This document shows positions 19,046 to 29,028 of a stretch of DNA of 64,000 nucleotides, in pieces (positions within the stretch are counted from its first letter, which is position 1; the number at the start of each line of letters is the position of its first letter). The notes below the pieces were generated by a model that did not search any database, had not been told where the DNA came from, and saw nothing but the letters and a program-made list of their open reading frames with translations. The position numbers and the translations under genes are program-made. Source of the stretch: Diplonema japonicum (lineage: Eukaryota; Euglenozoa; Diplonemea; Diplonemida; Diplonemidae); NCBI GenBank assembly GCA_964019335.1, contig OZ025684.1:372001-436000 (forward strand), written 5' to 3'.

Positions 19046-19792
19046 TTACACATTGCTTAGATGTTTAAAAATGGGTGATGTTCCCCGTGTTTTGGCATCG
19101 ACAGCTAACACATCGGCACCCGCGGATACGAGGCTTTTTGCTAAGGACACCATGAGATCGGGGTCGTCGTGCCTCGCTGCGAGGCAGTGCAGTGGCGTGT
19201 GGCCAAGATGGTTACTTGCGGATGGGTCTGCATCATGTGAAAGAAGACACTTTGCAAATGCGTAATCACCATCTTTTATTGCGGTGTGAAGTGGTGTTTC
19301 ATGTGTGTACACGGATCGTGTATTCACGTCAGCGCCGTGTGCCAAAAGACAAACAGCTAATTCAAGATCACCCCCACAGTAGTGCAGCATCGCCTCCCCC
19401 ATTTCTGACTTGTCGTTTATGATGCTGGGGTCCGCTTCGCAGAACAGCGTGAGCACTCCTTCGTAGTTCTGATGCTCCTTGCTTTCTTCTTCAAGGAGAT
19501 CTAGTAGCCCTTCGAGGTTCACGGTTACTCCCTTTTCTTTGATAGTCATTTCCGCTTTCAGCCTCTTGCCCATTCTCAGCTCCACTCTGTCCCCATCCTT
19601 GAAACAGTGGTCACTTACCAGCATTCCTTCTGGTAGTGTTTCTCCTTCGTGGAGGAGATCGTACCCGGCTGCTTCCTGCCCGATGCATGCTTGGCATGCC
19701 CTTTGAAGCACCTCCCTGATGCACTCCCCGCTTGCTGCAGTGATGCATGTAACAAACGATGGTTCCTTCTCCAACGAGGCGAAAAGGTCCAT
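19046..19792 (-). CDS. Ubiquitin-like plus ankyrin-repeat protein A
   Basis: 248 residues with no signal or membrane segment. Residues 1-75 resemble a ubiquitin-like fold: VTCITAASGECIREVLQRA, then HEGETLPEGMLVSDHCFKDG, then DRVELRM. From about 120 on there are three to four ankyrin repeats (GEAMLHYCGGDLELAVCLLA, HGADVN, HETPLHTAIKDGDYAFAKCL, HTPLHCLAARHD). It is a paralogue of the protein at 24431-25132, with which it shares the N-terminal domain and the xxCFKDGDRxELRM motif. Only 68 bp separate it from the downstream cyclase gene. Likely a cytosolic interaction adaptor. Confidence 0.85.
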   Translation of the reverse strand: MDLFASLEKEPSFVTCITAASGECIREVLQRACQACIGQEAAGYDLLHEGETLPEGMLVSDHCFKDGDRVELRMGKRLKAEMTIKEKGVTVNLEGLLDLLEEESKEHQNYEGVLTLFCEADPSIINDKSEMGEAMLHYCGGDLELAVCLLAHGADVNTRSVYTHETPLHTAIKDGDYAFAKCLLSHDADPSASNHLGHTPLHCLAARHDDPDLMVSLAKSLVSAGADVLAVDAKTRGTSPIFKHLSNV

Positions 19793-19853
19793 TACTTTCG
19801 AAGAGTTTTTTTTTTGTCATCACAAAAAAAAAAGACTTTTTAAAAAAGAAAAT

Positions 19854-19887
19854 CTAAAATTTAAAAAAAAAAAAAAAAGAGGGGGGA
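19854..19887 (-). promoter_or_regulatory. Candidate trans-splice acceptor region
   Basis: On the sense (minus) strand a 25-base C/T tract (CCCCCCTC then T-run) is followed by AAATTTTAG, about 60 bases upstream of the ATG at 19792. The shape fits a 3' splice acceptor in an intron-poor, trans-splicing genome. Similar layouts precede the starts at 27906 and 46438. It is inferred only from layout. Confidence 0.35.
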
Positions 19888-19909
19888 AGCTGCCCGGTAG
19901 GACACCATT

Positions 19910-22495
19910 CTAGTCAGATCTGCTCGGGGGGCGGGGGATGAGCATAGTTGGGATAGGGGAGTTTGTTTGGTTCCTCTGCGGCTCTGTGACATCGACCATG
20001 ACCTCGGTCAGGTCTGGATCCGGGCGGGCGGTGTTGTAACGTGAGGTGAACGGTCGAAAAGGACGCTTTTCATAATGGCCTTTGCGTGCCACGTACGTGT
20101 CAAGGAAGAACTTCTCAACGGAAACATTCGGCGTTGCCTCTTCAATGAGCTTCCGTGCTTCAAGCTGCTTCCGCGCCATGGCAAAGAGCGGCGGGCTATA
20201 CCCCGGTGTCGCACAAGGCAGCGGCGACCGCATCCTTTCACGCTCCCTTTGCAAATCCGTTAGTTTTGTCTGTGTTGCGACGCTCACAGTATGTACGGCA
20301 CGCTTGGACTTTTTCGACCTGAACATCTTAGGCAGGCTTAAAACACAGACGCCATGCTCGTCAGGTAGAGACGGTGTCACAACGGCAGGTGAGTACGCCC
20401 CTGTTGTCCGTTGCATTGCAGCAATCGGTGAGCATGGGGTGGAGACCTCCTGTTCTTCCGCAGTTGCATCTGGGTTCGTGTCTATAAGGATCAACGGAGG
20501 TGAGTGAGGATGGAAAGATAAGCTCGACGCCACTGAAGGCGACCTAGCCTCCTTGCCGTTGAGGGAATCAAAACTGGACGCTGCTGAACGTGACCTAGTC
20601 TCCTGGCAGTTAAAAGAAGCGAAACTAGACGCTGCTGAAATTGACTTGGGGTTCGTGGTGAGGGAAGCAAGGCTGGCAGCCGAAAAAGGAGACTTACAGT
20701 TCATGGGATGGGAAACAAAACTGGAATCCGGTGACTTACGGTTCATGGGGCGGGAAACAAAACTGGACGCTGCTGAAGGTGACTTGGGGTTCATGGGATG
20801 GGAAGCAAAGCTGGACCCCACAAAGTTCGGGGATTGGACTAAAAGTGACTCAGGCGATCTGCGTTTAGAAAACGATCGAACGGCGACATTCCTGCGTGAG
20901 CTAACGGGTTTTAATGCGTTCCAACTTGCTTCTTTTGAGAAAAAAACTTTACGTTTCGCAGGGCTGAGAGGGGAGGCTGCGTAACTTGATGCGTCTGACT
21001 CGGACTCGAATTCTGGGTACTCATCAAGTTTTTGATTTACGTATTTTTTGAATTCAGGAGGCGGTTGGAAAACGCCTGGAATGGAGTCCGGTTGTCCAAA
21101 GCCCCCGATCGTGACCTTCGCTCCGCCTAGTGCTTTGAAGGATTTCCCAGCCACCACGCGTTGGCTTTCGTTCCGCTTCGTGAGGAGAACGAACGACTTT
21201 GTAGTCTTCGGGGCAATGGTGGGGCGGCGAAATTGAACTTTTGTGTTTGTTTTGAACAACCTGTTTTCGGGAGCATCACCGAGTTTCTTATCCTTAGGGA
21301 CGGCCATTGTGATGGCATTGACAACATCCGCAACCTGCCGCATAGGGCGCTTCAATACTTCGCCAGGGAAGTTCAGTCCCTCTTCGTTCGCCAATGTGAG
21401 CTCCTCGATGATCTGCCCCTGTTGATCGATCTTTTTGGTCAGCGCTCTGATCTTTTCATTAGTGTCGGTTACGGGGAGCAGCCCGAACATTTTAAGCGGA
21501 AAGGTGTCCCGGCTCCTCGCCAGTTCGATTTGACTCCTCGTGACTGCTTTCCTATGGTTGGCGGCTTCCTTTACTTCGGCAGCTTCTCTGCTTGCTTTTT
21601 GCTTTTGGATGATTATTTCCATGGCAGACAGACCCTCTGGCGGGGTAGTTTCAGGTATCGGTCCCTTACCGGTCACAACCGGTTGTTTTCTCATAGGTAC
21701 GCTCAAGTTTCTAGAAACGGTGCTTACTTGCATTGAAATACGATGGCTCATGGACGTTACCATTTCGCTTAAAGAAGACGACTGCTGGGAGATAATGTCA
21801 TGGGTTTCCATCAGCAAGCATTCCCATTTCGCCTTACTCCCGGTTCCACTTACGTGTTTGGTTTCATCGTCGATTTTGACGAAAGCAGCCAGCTGTGCAT
21901 CCTTATCATCTTTGAGCCGGTGTATCGTGTTTTGCAAAATCTGGAGGCTTCGTTGGTGCTTGAGTTCCATGTATTGCAGTTGTTGCCGCTTCTTGGAGTA
22001 GATGCCCTGTTTGATTTTCGTAACTGCATCGCGAAAAGTCACATTGTTGTTGGTATGTTGGGGGTTCTCATCCTTTTCATCTAATGGGTGGTAAATGCAG
22101 TTAGGGGCCCAGTCCATTTCTCTGGCATTAGACGGGTCGGCACTGTTGAGCTTCAGTTGTTTCAAATAGACTTCTTCCTTGAGGCGTAGGATGTCTCGCA
22201 GGAGTGTGTCGCGTAGTTCCTTCTCCTTGTCGGACCTGTGTATCATTTGTTTCTTCATGAACTCCAGCCTGCCCTCTGCCCTTGTGTAGTACTTTGTGTA
22301 TTCTTCTCGGGTTTTAAAACCGTCCCTCCACAACTCCATTAGTTTCGACATGCCTTCTCTTAGTGCCTCCGTTAAGGACACCCCTTGCAGCACTTCTTCG
22401 CACATCCGTCTTAGAATCGCGTCAGCTGCTTTTTCGTTTCTGATGGCATCCTTGTCGCTTGGGTAGGTGCTGTACAAAACCTTCTCGGTCCCCAT
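19910..22495 (-). CDS. Coiled-coil protein with Ser-rich repeats, unknown function
   Basis: 861 residues, charged and soluble. Residues about 1-210 and 290-380 are helical and rich in Lys/Glu/Leu, with coiled-coil character (for example EKELRDTLLRDILRLKEEVY and KIRALTKKIDQQGQIIEELT). Residues about 520-690 contain six or so degenerate repeats on the plan SSFxSHPMNxKSPSAAS. Basic, proline-rich segments follow, and the C terminus is Pro/Ser-rich. I do not recognise the family. A cytoskeletal or flagellar structural role is plausible from composition alone. It lies between the two ubiquitin-like/ankyrin paralogues, 117 bp upstream of paralogue A. Confidence 0.8.
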   Translation of the reverse strand: MGTEKVLYSTYPSDKDAIRNEKAADAILRRMCEEVLQGVSLTEALREGMSKLMELWRDGFKTREEYTKYYTRAEGRLEFMKKQMIHRSDKEKELRDTLLRDILRLKEEVYLKQLKLNSADPSNAREMDWAPNCIYHPLDEKDENPQHTNNNVTFRDAVTKIKQGIYSKKRQQLQYMELKHQRSLQILQNTIHRLKDDKDAQLAAFVKIDDETKHVSGTGSKAKWECLLMETHDIISQQSSSLSEMVTSMSHRISMQVSTVSRNLSVPMRKQPVVTGKGPIPETTPPEGLSAMEIIIQKQKASREAAEVKEAANHRKAVTRSQIELARSRDTFPLKMFGLLPVTDTNEKIRALTKKIDQQGQIIEELTLANEEGLNFPGEVLKRPMRQVADVVNAITMAVPKDKKLGDAPENRLFKTNTKVQFRRPTIAPKTTKSFVLLTKRNESQRVVAGKSFKALGGAKVTIGGFGQPDSIPGVFQPPPEFKKYVNQKLDEYPEFESESDASSYAASPLSPAKRKVFFSKEASWNALKPVSSRRNVAVRSFSKRRSPESLLVQSPNFVGSSFASHPMNPKSPSAASSFVSRPMNRKSPDSSFVSHPMNCKSPFSAASLASLTTNPKSISAASSFASFNCQETRSRSAASSFDSLNGKEARSPSVASSLSFHPHSPPLILIDTNPDATAEEQEVSTPCSPIAAMQRTTGAYSPAVVTPSLPDEHGVCVLSLPKMFRSKKSKRAVHTVSVATQTKLTDLQRERERMRSPLPCATPGYSPPLFAMARKQLEARKLIEEATPNVSVEKFFLDTYVARKGHYEKRPFRPFTSRYNTARPDPDLTEVMVDVTEPQRNQTNSPIPTMLIPRPPSRSD

Positions 22496-22647
22496 TATTG
22501 TATTACCCTTTTTCTTTTTTGTGTTGTGTGTTTTGGTAGAAAAGAGGAAGGGGGGGGGAAGAAATAACGATACTTTTTTATTTTTTCTACCTCATTTAGT
22601 TGGGGGGACCACGTATCCCCGCCCAATAGCCCCCCCCCCAAAAAAAA

Positions 22648-22749
22648 GAGGAACTGAACCGTTGTTTGTACGTGCCGGGTAAAACCCAATTTGTCAACAC
22701 GTTGCCAACGTTCCCTTTTAGCTTAGACAAGTCAAAGACACGTTCTTGC
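22648..22749 (-). repeat. SINE-like dispersed repeat, copy 1
   Basis: About 102 bp of the family gaggaactg-ccgttgtttgt...cacgttgccaacgttccc...gacaagtcaaagacacgttcttgc. It is bounded by A-runs on both sides. The strand is assigned by the T-tail convention used for the other elements and could be the reverse. Confidence 0.65.
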
Positions 22750-22826
22750 AAAAAAAAAAAAAAAAAAAAAAAAAAGAACGAAGAAAAAAAAAAAAGATCA
22801 ATCCTTTAACGTCAAGGTGTCACGTA

Positions 22827-23165
22827 TCATTTCCGTGAAAAGGTGGGCTCAGGACACCTCTGGGTGAAGCGGCCAATAAGAAGGGTTTTTAGTCTTTTTT
22901 CTACACGCGCACTACTTGAGCTCATAGTTTCTTCCACGAACCGTCGTTTCGATGCAAAAGAACAGCGGAAACTGTCCCAGAGTTCAAAATATGGCTCGCT
23001 CGGCACCGAACATGTGGAAGTACCGGACAACAAATTATAATTTAACCATCCCGGCTTTTAAGAAAATGAGCAGACCGATTCGTTGACATACAGCGCTACC
23101 TCACCTTGACAACAACCTATTAAGGCCTCTGAAACTGCACCCTTTATGTGCAAAGAGACATTTAA
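22827..23165 (+). pseudogene. piggyBac-like transposase N-terminal remnant
   Basis: The plus-strand translation gives RPIRRVFSLFSTRALLELIV, then SSTNRRF, the opening of the DDE_Tnp_1_7 (piggyBac) domain. With frame breaks it reaches the segment corresponding to FEKMSKPIRFVDIQRYLTF. It is clearly homologous to the minus-strand copy at 59750-60060, so the two remnants are in opposite orientations. It stops before the catalytic residues. It is one of very few plus-strand coding traces in the window. Confidence 0.75.
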
Positions 23166-23278
23166 GTTAAAAAAAAAGATTAAAGAAGAAAAATACTTTT
23201 TATGCCTCGCAGTCGTGGGGGCTTTAGAGCACATTGATTGTCAAAAAAAAAAAAAGAGAGAGACAGAGAAAAAAAAAA

Positions 23279-23320
23279 CTCAAAGTGCAGGACAAACCTC
23301 CTCATGGCCGCCCTTTAAAA
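23279..23320 (-). repeat. Solo 3' end of LINE family 1, short copy
   Basis: ctcaaagtgcaggacaaacc, then tcctcatgg and ccgcccttt, following an A-run. It is a shortened version of the repeat at 188-275 with an internal deletion. Confidence 0.55.
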
Positions 23321-24283
23321 AAAAGTTCTTTTTCTCCCAACCGGGTCGAGCTGTATGAAGGGTCCCATCATAGGGATACGATGCAAAGCTCCTGGATAAT
23401 TTTGCACGTACTTTCATGTTTTTTTTTTTTGGTCAATTCAAATCTCATCAAAACCTCTCTTCTTTACGAAGGAACTAAGTAATAAATATTTAGGAATGAC
23501 TGGAGGAATTAGTAGAGACGCATAGAGAAAAAAAAGAATGAAAAAACAATAAAGAAACTACAATCTTGAGGCTTCAAGAGTTGGTGGGGAAGGTGCCCTC
23601 CTCCATTCCACGGGAGAGTAAAAGATGGAACAGAGGGAAGAAATAATTTTATTCAGATAATCGAAAGACGGAGAAGGGCTTACCCTGTCTACCGCATTTT
23701 TAACTAGGGCAATTAGTATACCTGGTTTGAACTTGAAATGCACCGTAAAAAATGTCCCGAAGAATTCGAAAAAGGTACGTAATAAGCACAAAGTCCAGGT
23801 ATATAATTTTTAAAAATAAAAAAAAGAAAATAATATGTATTCACCAGAGTTGAAACAGGATCTTTTTTTGAATTGAAATGGCCTTGTTTTAACAGTGTCA
23901 GTAGATTAGGTTTAAAAAAAAAAAAGGAAAAAATTATCTTCATTGATAATATGGAAACCAGTGGTCGCACTGCACAAGCAACTGTCTACTGTCGAGCGAT
24001 AGCTAGCTCCACTAGAAACACACGCAATGTGCTTCTTTAAATCCAATACTTTAGAAATTTCTCGGATCTGCTTGCACTTTTCCCCATTCCATGCTTCATC
24101 AAAAAAGAGAGGGGGGGAGGGGGGGTGTAAAAGAAAACAAAAAAAACAGCGTCTCAAGCCCTTATTTACCTGGATGCCTCCTTTCAACTTTTTTCCTAGA
24201 AAAGAAACTGAAGCAGCCAGAGCAAAGGTGCAAAAGATATGAGGAATGCCAACCAGCACCCTCACATCAACCCTTAGTGATAC

Positions 24284-24316
<33 letters not shown>

Positions 24317-24430
24317 GATTCTCGGGTTAATGTTCGCGAATAATGGACCATATTACAACATAAAAAAAAAAAAAATTATAAAAAAAAAAAAGAGTCGGCC
24401 TGATTGTTTGTGCAAGCCGGAGCAAAAATC
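23321..24430. other. Intergenic, no gene seen
   Basis: AT-rich with many A- and T-runs (30-base T-run near 24288-24316). No ORF with plausible protein composition was found on either strand. A scrap at 24392-24420 (agagtcggcctgattgtttg, then tgcaagccgg) recurs at 46698 and 46811 with changes. Confidence 0.45.
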
Positions 24431-25132
24431 TTACGGTTTTGACAAAATCGCGCGTAAATCGTCGCCTTTCGCAAGGTCAACAGCAAGTCTCCCCTTGGCA
24501 TCCTTTAGGCTGGCATCTGCACCACAAGAAAGCAACAGTTTGACCAGCGAAGCCACACCATATGCGCAGGCTTGGTGCAGAATAGTTTGTTTTGCCCCAT
24601 CAGAGGAAACCGCGTTTACCTTAGAACCCAAATCGATCAACAACTGCACAGTCTCTGTGTCTACAAAAACACACTCCTGCAGCAGAGTCTTCCCATTGCG
24701 ATACTCTTCAAGCACACCGGGAAGAGCAAGCACGAATAACGACAAAATTTCCAGTTTTTCCTGCAGCGAATAACGTTCGCCTTCCTCACTCGCGTCATCA
24801 TCGCAAAGGGTAGTGACATACTCCATGTCCAAGAACCCTCTGAGCCCGGTGAGGTCAGGCCATATCCCCATTTTTTCAAGCGCGGCAGCCGCACGTTTGC
24901 ACTCGTTCATTCGCAGCTCTGCCCTGTCCCCGTCCTTGAAGCTGTGCTCCAGCACCCGGGTGCCTTGCGCCAGTACCTCTCCTTCGTGTACTAGGTCGTA
25001 CCCGTCTGCATTTCGTCCGATGCACGCTTCGCATGCTATTCGAATTATGTCCTGTACCTGATCAGAGCCTTTCGCTGTAATGCAAGTGGATGAAGGGTGG
25101 CCTTCTAGAGTGATGAAGAGATCGACACCCAT
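24431..25132 (-). CDS. Ubiquitin-like plus ankyrin-repeat protein B
   Basis: 233 residues from the ATG of MGVDLFITLEGHPSS. Upstream in-frame Lys codons come from an A/T run and are taken as untranslated. Residues 1-75 are the same ubiquitin-like domain as in paralogue A (ITAKGSDQVQDIIRIACEAC, HSFKDGDRAELRM). A variable acidic middle follows, then two to three ankyrin repeats (KTLLQECVFVDTETVQLLID, KQTILHQACAYGVASLVKLL, LSCGADASLKDAKGRLAVDL). Probably a tandem-derived paralogue, now separated from A by the coiled-coil gene and intergenic DNA. Confidence 0.84.
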   Translation of the reverse strand: MGVDLFITLEGHPSSTCITAKGSDQVQDIIRIACEACIGRNADGYDLVHEGEVLAQGTRVLEHSFKDGDRAELRMNECKRAAAALEKMGIWPDLTGLRGFLDMEYVTTLCDDDASEEGERYSLQEKLEILSLFVLALPGVLEEYRNGKTLLQECVFVDTETVQLLIDLGSKVNAVSSDGAKQTILHQACAYGVASLVKLLLSCGADASLKDAKGRLAVDLAKGDDLRAILSKP

Positions 25133-25324
25133 TTTCCTTTTTTTTTTTTTCCTCTTTTTTTTTTCCCCCTTTTTTGGGTAGGAGTGGAGTGTTATCACAA
25201 AAAAAGAAAAAAAATATTAAAAAAAAAAAAAAAGAAAACAGTCATAGAATGGAAGCGCCCCTCCCAACGTGTGCGTTCACGAGAACAAAAAAAAAAAAAA
25301 AAAAAAAAACGTGTTTTTGAAAGG

Positions 25325-25360
25325 AAACCTGTTGTATGTGACAGCAGGACCGCCTGGCGA
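25325..25360 (-). repeat. Dispersed short repeat (copy of window-edge repeat)
   Basis: aaacctgttgtatgtgacag, then caggaccgcctgg, matching positions 1-26 and 49877-49905. Isolated and without a body. Confidence 0.45.
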
Positions 25361-25735
25361 CAATCACTTCATTATGTGTTCGAACCTTTGTGTCTTGGTG
25401 AAGGCTGTCAAAAAAAAAGTCCATTTTGATCCAATATCCCTTTTCGAAGACGGCACGGTGTTCTGCCCCACTCCTTCACGTATCTGTTTGAATAGTGAAA
25501 ACACGCCTAAGGTCGAAAGGCCTTGTAAAAAATATGTAGGAAAAAAAGGGGGAGAGGGTGTCGTCAGATCCCTTCTTTATTGACCCCCCTTTTTTTTCCA
25601 AGAGTTATAACTTGTTTCTTTCGGAACGAATATTCTTTTTTCTTCTTCTTTAATGGGACGATGGGCAAGGGGGGTGGGTTGATGTGAATCCGAAAAACAC
25701 AAAATAAACGTCCAGAAAGAAAAATTGGGACAATG

Positions 25736-25769
<34 letters not shown>

Positions 25770-25803
25770 AGAATTCTGTTTCTTTTCTATTTTTTTTTTT
25801 TTT

Positions 25804-27906
25804 TTATAATCTAAACGAGAACGATCGCGTAACGGTGCTTTCAGGCGGTGTCACGCTGTCGTTCATCTTCTCCTCCTTCGCGACTCTTAGTTCCACGCAA
25901 TCAGGAGTCTCATCCTCCTCCTTCACCTCCTTCTTCCCGTATCGTGTATGCCAAAACCTGCAACTCATGTGAACGCTCAACGCAAGCACGACAATAATCG
26001 AAAATGTAAGGAAAGACCCCGCGAGGTCGGGTAATGATAAGGTTCTGGCCGAGCTGCTTTGAGCAGTACATCTGTTTGAACGAAAGTACCGTTCGTACAG
26101 AGTCTGGGCATGGCCTTCTTTGTTGAGCTGAAGAACGGCTTTTGTGAAGCTTTCTTGAAATATAGAACCGTGCCGGGTCATGATCCCGTAGCTTTCTTGC
26201 TCGAACCGCGGACCCCGCAACACGAGGTCGCAGTCTACTGCAGCACGCGCTTCGCCCATAGGGGAGTCGATCAGCGTTGCATCGACGGTTCCGTTCTTGA
26301 TGGCAAGGAATACTTCCTCTTGCGTCCCTGCAGACCACGCGGGTTGTTCTGGTATGTTTGTTTCCATCCATCTTGCATGTGTTGTGCCCTTCACAACGCC
26401 GATTCGCGACCCAGGAACCCGACCGCTTGTCACATCTTGAATCGAATCTATTTTATAAGAAGCCTTGCGTTGCGAAAGGTACGCCGACAGCGAAGCCGTG
26501 TACGTTGAGATCAAGATCATCGCGGTGAACATCGACGAGAACCCTATTAAACGCCCCGCACCTTTGTCAGGCATATCCGACGGTGACTGAAGAATCGTTG
26601 ACACGGCCAGCCACAACGCGTCGGAACGACGGTACGAAGCAGTAAGCGCAAACCCGCCCGCGATGACAAGCGTTGCCGCAACTGTGAGGCCCCACAAAGC
26701 GGGGGAGAACGGAAGGAGGAATTGCCATAGCGACACACTGAACTCCGCGTTACCCCCCATCACCCTGACACCAAGGTAGAAGTACGGTTGTGTAAAATGA
26801 ACAATTTCAGCACGCTCGGGTGTTATTGAAATCGCGGCTATCCCTGCAGCTAGATCGGGGTCTGCAAGAAACATGTTTATCATTCCGGTGACGCCTTCAT
26901 CACAGGGGCATATTACGTACTGAGCGGTGAAGCCTAGTTTCGCACCAATCAAATCCATGTAGTCGATGCTGTACCCTGTCACCGTGTTGTTCTCCGAGAT
27001 TTTTACGAACGGAACGGCTTCTTTTACAAGGATTTTTAAAATTTTTCCTGACAGGCTTGGGACGTCAGATGGCCATCCTGTAGAGTCTTTTTCGCTGTTC
27101 CCCCATTGAACGGCAGCAGGGTCGTCGATTACCTGTTTAAGAGGAAACGACACCGCCACGCTCGAGTTCCCGTGGTATGTTGTTTTTACGTTTACAAGCT
27201 CGTAACCGATGTTCACGTTGTTGGGCAAGATGTGGTTCTGTGAGTACATTGTTAGCTCCGCATTTGAGTTGATTTTGAACCGGTCGGGTACTGGAGTGTT
27301 TTCAAGAGTGTTCAGAGTGGCTTGTTTCAGCCCGCCTTCATCTTCCCTGATAACAATTACACCGGTGACATCCTCGATTTCTTGCTTCGAGACGTTCGAG
27401 AACAAGTTGTACGTACCTATGGGAATTACAATCCAGATTTTCGAGTTCCACGAGGCGAGCTTGCTGATTTGCAGGATGTCATTTGAGGTGTTAGCTAGAA
27501 CAACATAGATATTATAGTCGGAGGATGCGATGTCGGTGAGAGGCATCAGGCGGATGCTTGGCGGGATGGATCTTGATATAGAAGGGTTGCTTGATATATA
27601 GTTTGTAGGGAATATTCCTGCTATCCGTGTCCATTTTGCGACGGTGATGAGGGATCCTAGTGCTTGTAGGCGGCCAGAGACACCGCTGTACTGAGCGAGG
27701 CCTGGTGCTACCCATGTTGCGATGCCTCCGCTTGTAGCAGCTTCGACACCTTCGACAAAGGTCGCCGCTTTGACAACTACTGCGCCGTACTCTTCACATG
27801 CTTCTGCGATGGGTTCATCACCTTCCAAGTGCAGCACGCATGCAGGGGTTTCGAGACCGGATGCTGCGGTCGATAGTATGTAGAATGGTATAATTATCTT
27901 GTACAT
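25804..27906 (-). CDS. Ionotropic glutamate receptor-like ligand-gated channel
   Basis: 700 residues. A signal peptide is at 1-17. Residues about 18-280 are an N-terminal extracellular region without an obvious LIVBP match. The ligand-binding lobe S1 is at about 286-385 (ILKILVKEAVPFV, then SITPERAEIVHFTQPYFY, with R365 at the position of the conserved carboxylate-binding Arg). M1 is at about 398-422. The re-entrant pore is at about 429-445 (ALWLAVSTILQSPSDMP). M3 carries STYTASLSAYL (467-477), the counterpart of the SYTANLAAF gating signature. Lobe S2 is at about 481-610 (RIGVVKGTTHARWM, DATLIDSPMGEA). M4 is at about 626-648, followed by a charged cytoplasmic tail. All features of a eukaryotic-type iGluR subunit are present. 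The pore has no TVGYG signature, so it is probably a non-selective cation channel. The ligand is not predictable. Confidence 0.92.
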   Translation of the reverse strand: MYKIIIPFYILSTAASGLETPACVLHLEGDEPIAEACEEYGAVVVKAATFVEGVEAATSGGIATWVAPGLAQYSGVSGRLQALGSLITVAKWTRIAGIFPTNYISSNPSISRSIPPSIRLMPLTDIASSDYNIYVVLANTSNDILQISKLASWNSKIWIVIPIGTYNLFSNVSKQEIEDVTGVIVIREDEGGLKQATLNTLENTPVPDRFKINSNAELTMYSQNHILPNNVNIGYELVNVKTTYHGNSSVAVSFPLKQVIDDPAAVQWGNSEKDSTGWPSDVPSLSGKILKILVKEAVPFVKISENNTVTGYSIDYMDLIGAKLGFTAQYVICPCDEGVTGMINMFLADPDLAAGIAAISITPERAEIVHFTQPYFYLGVRVMGGNAEFSVSLWQFLLPFSPALWGLTVAATLVIAGGFALTASYRRSDALWLAVSTILQSPSDMPDKGAGRLIGFSSMFTAMILISTYTASLSAYLSQRKASYKIDSIQDVTSGRVPGSRIGVVKGTTHARWMETNIPEQPAWSAGTQEEVFLAIKNGTVDATLIDSPMGEARAAVDCDLVLRGPRFEQESYGIMTRHGSIFQESFTKAVLQLNKEGHAQTLYERYFRSNRCTAQSSSARTLSLPDLAGSFLTFSIIVVLALSVHMSCRFWHTRYGKKEVKEEDETPDCVELRVAKEEKMNDSVTPPESTVTRSFSFRL

Positions 27907-27934
27907 TCTCTTATTTCTACCCCCCCACCCCCAA

Positions 27935-27957
27935 CTGAACGGGGGGGGGGAAAAAAA
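27935..27957 (-). promoter_or_regulatory. Candidate trans-splice acceptor region
   Basis: The sense strand reads a C-run (10 bases) then GTTCAG, about 30 bases upstream of the receptor ATG at 27906. A pyrimidine tract followed by CAG fits a splice acceptor. No branch site or spliced leader was identified. Confidence 0.35.
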
Positions 27958-28346
27958 TAGAAAAATAGACGAAACATTAAAAAAAATGGAAGGGGGGGGG
28001 GGGGGGGAAAGGGGGTAAAATTATCTACGAAAGGAAGCAGGAAAACAAAAAAAAAAAGTGCTTTTTTTTCTTTTTTTCCCCCCTTTTTTTTTTCTTCTAC
28101 GGGTGATTTATTCTCTCTCTTATATCGGTCTTTGAAAAAAAAAGTAAAAAAAAAAAGTAAATAAAAGAATCTACGAGGCAGGGTGGGGGGGGGAGGGGGG
28201 AAGGGCGTCGGCCATCCATTATAATTTATCTTTCGAATCCCCTCTCAATTTTTCTCTTTAAGCGCCTAAAGACACCATATTTAAAAAAAAAAAAAAAAAA
28301 AAAGAGGAACTAGGCCCCGTTGGTTCTTTTTTCGGTTATTGTGCCC
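27958..28346. other. Homopolymer-rich intergenic
   Basis: A-, G- and T-runs and no ORF. It contains the 3' flank of the dCMP deaminase gene. Confidence 0.45.
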
Positions 28347-28996
28347 CTATTTTTCCGCTTTGTTCCCGAAGAAGTGGTGCAGTAGCACACCGAATACGAT
28401 GCCCACAGCGAAGGGGGAGGCGAACGGGATGCGTTGGCTGGGGACCTTGGGGGGGAGGGGGGTGGGGGTGAGACAGGGAGACAACGATATTGTGATAGGC
28501 CCCTCGCGGGTCTGGGCGAAAGGAGAGTAAGTCACCTCAGCCTTTTCCAACATACGACGGGAGGCAATCCAAGAGGGCTGGTCATGATTTCTATCAGAAA
28601 GGTAAACTATGTGTTTTATTCCGGACTGAATTATCATCTTTGTGCACTCATTGCAAGGGAACATGACGACATACATGGTGCACCCATCCTCAAGACTCCG
28701 TGTGTGGCAGTTCGAAATCGCATTCATCTCAGCATGCACCACATAAGGGTATTTCGTTTCCAGCATGCTGTGGTCAACAGACAGCGCGGACTTACCCTTG
28801 TCACCTTTTCCCCAAGGGAACACCTCGTCACCGCAGCCCCTGGGGAAGCCGTTGTAGCCGATCCCTACAATTCTCTTGTCTTTGTTTATAATGCAAGCCC
28901 CGACCTGCCTGTTCGGGTCCTTGCTTCGATGGCCAGACAGCACTGCCACTGACATGAAATATTCATCCCATGTGATGTAACTGTGTTGGGTTTGGT

Positions 28997-29028
<32 letters not shown>

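Noticed and set aside
22645-22760. SINE-like repeat as a tRNA-derived SINE with a B-box at gggttcacaaac (minus strand)
   Set aside because: Only the first part of the B-box fits and no A-box is found at the right distance, so the Pol III origin is not supported.
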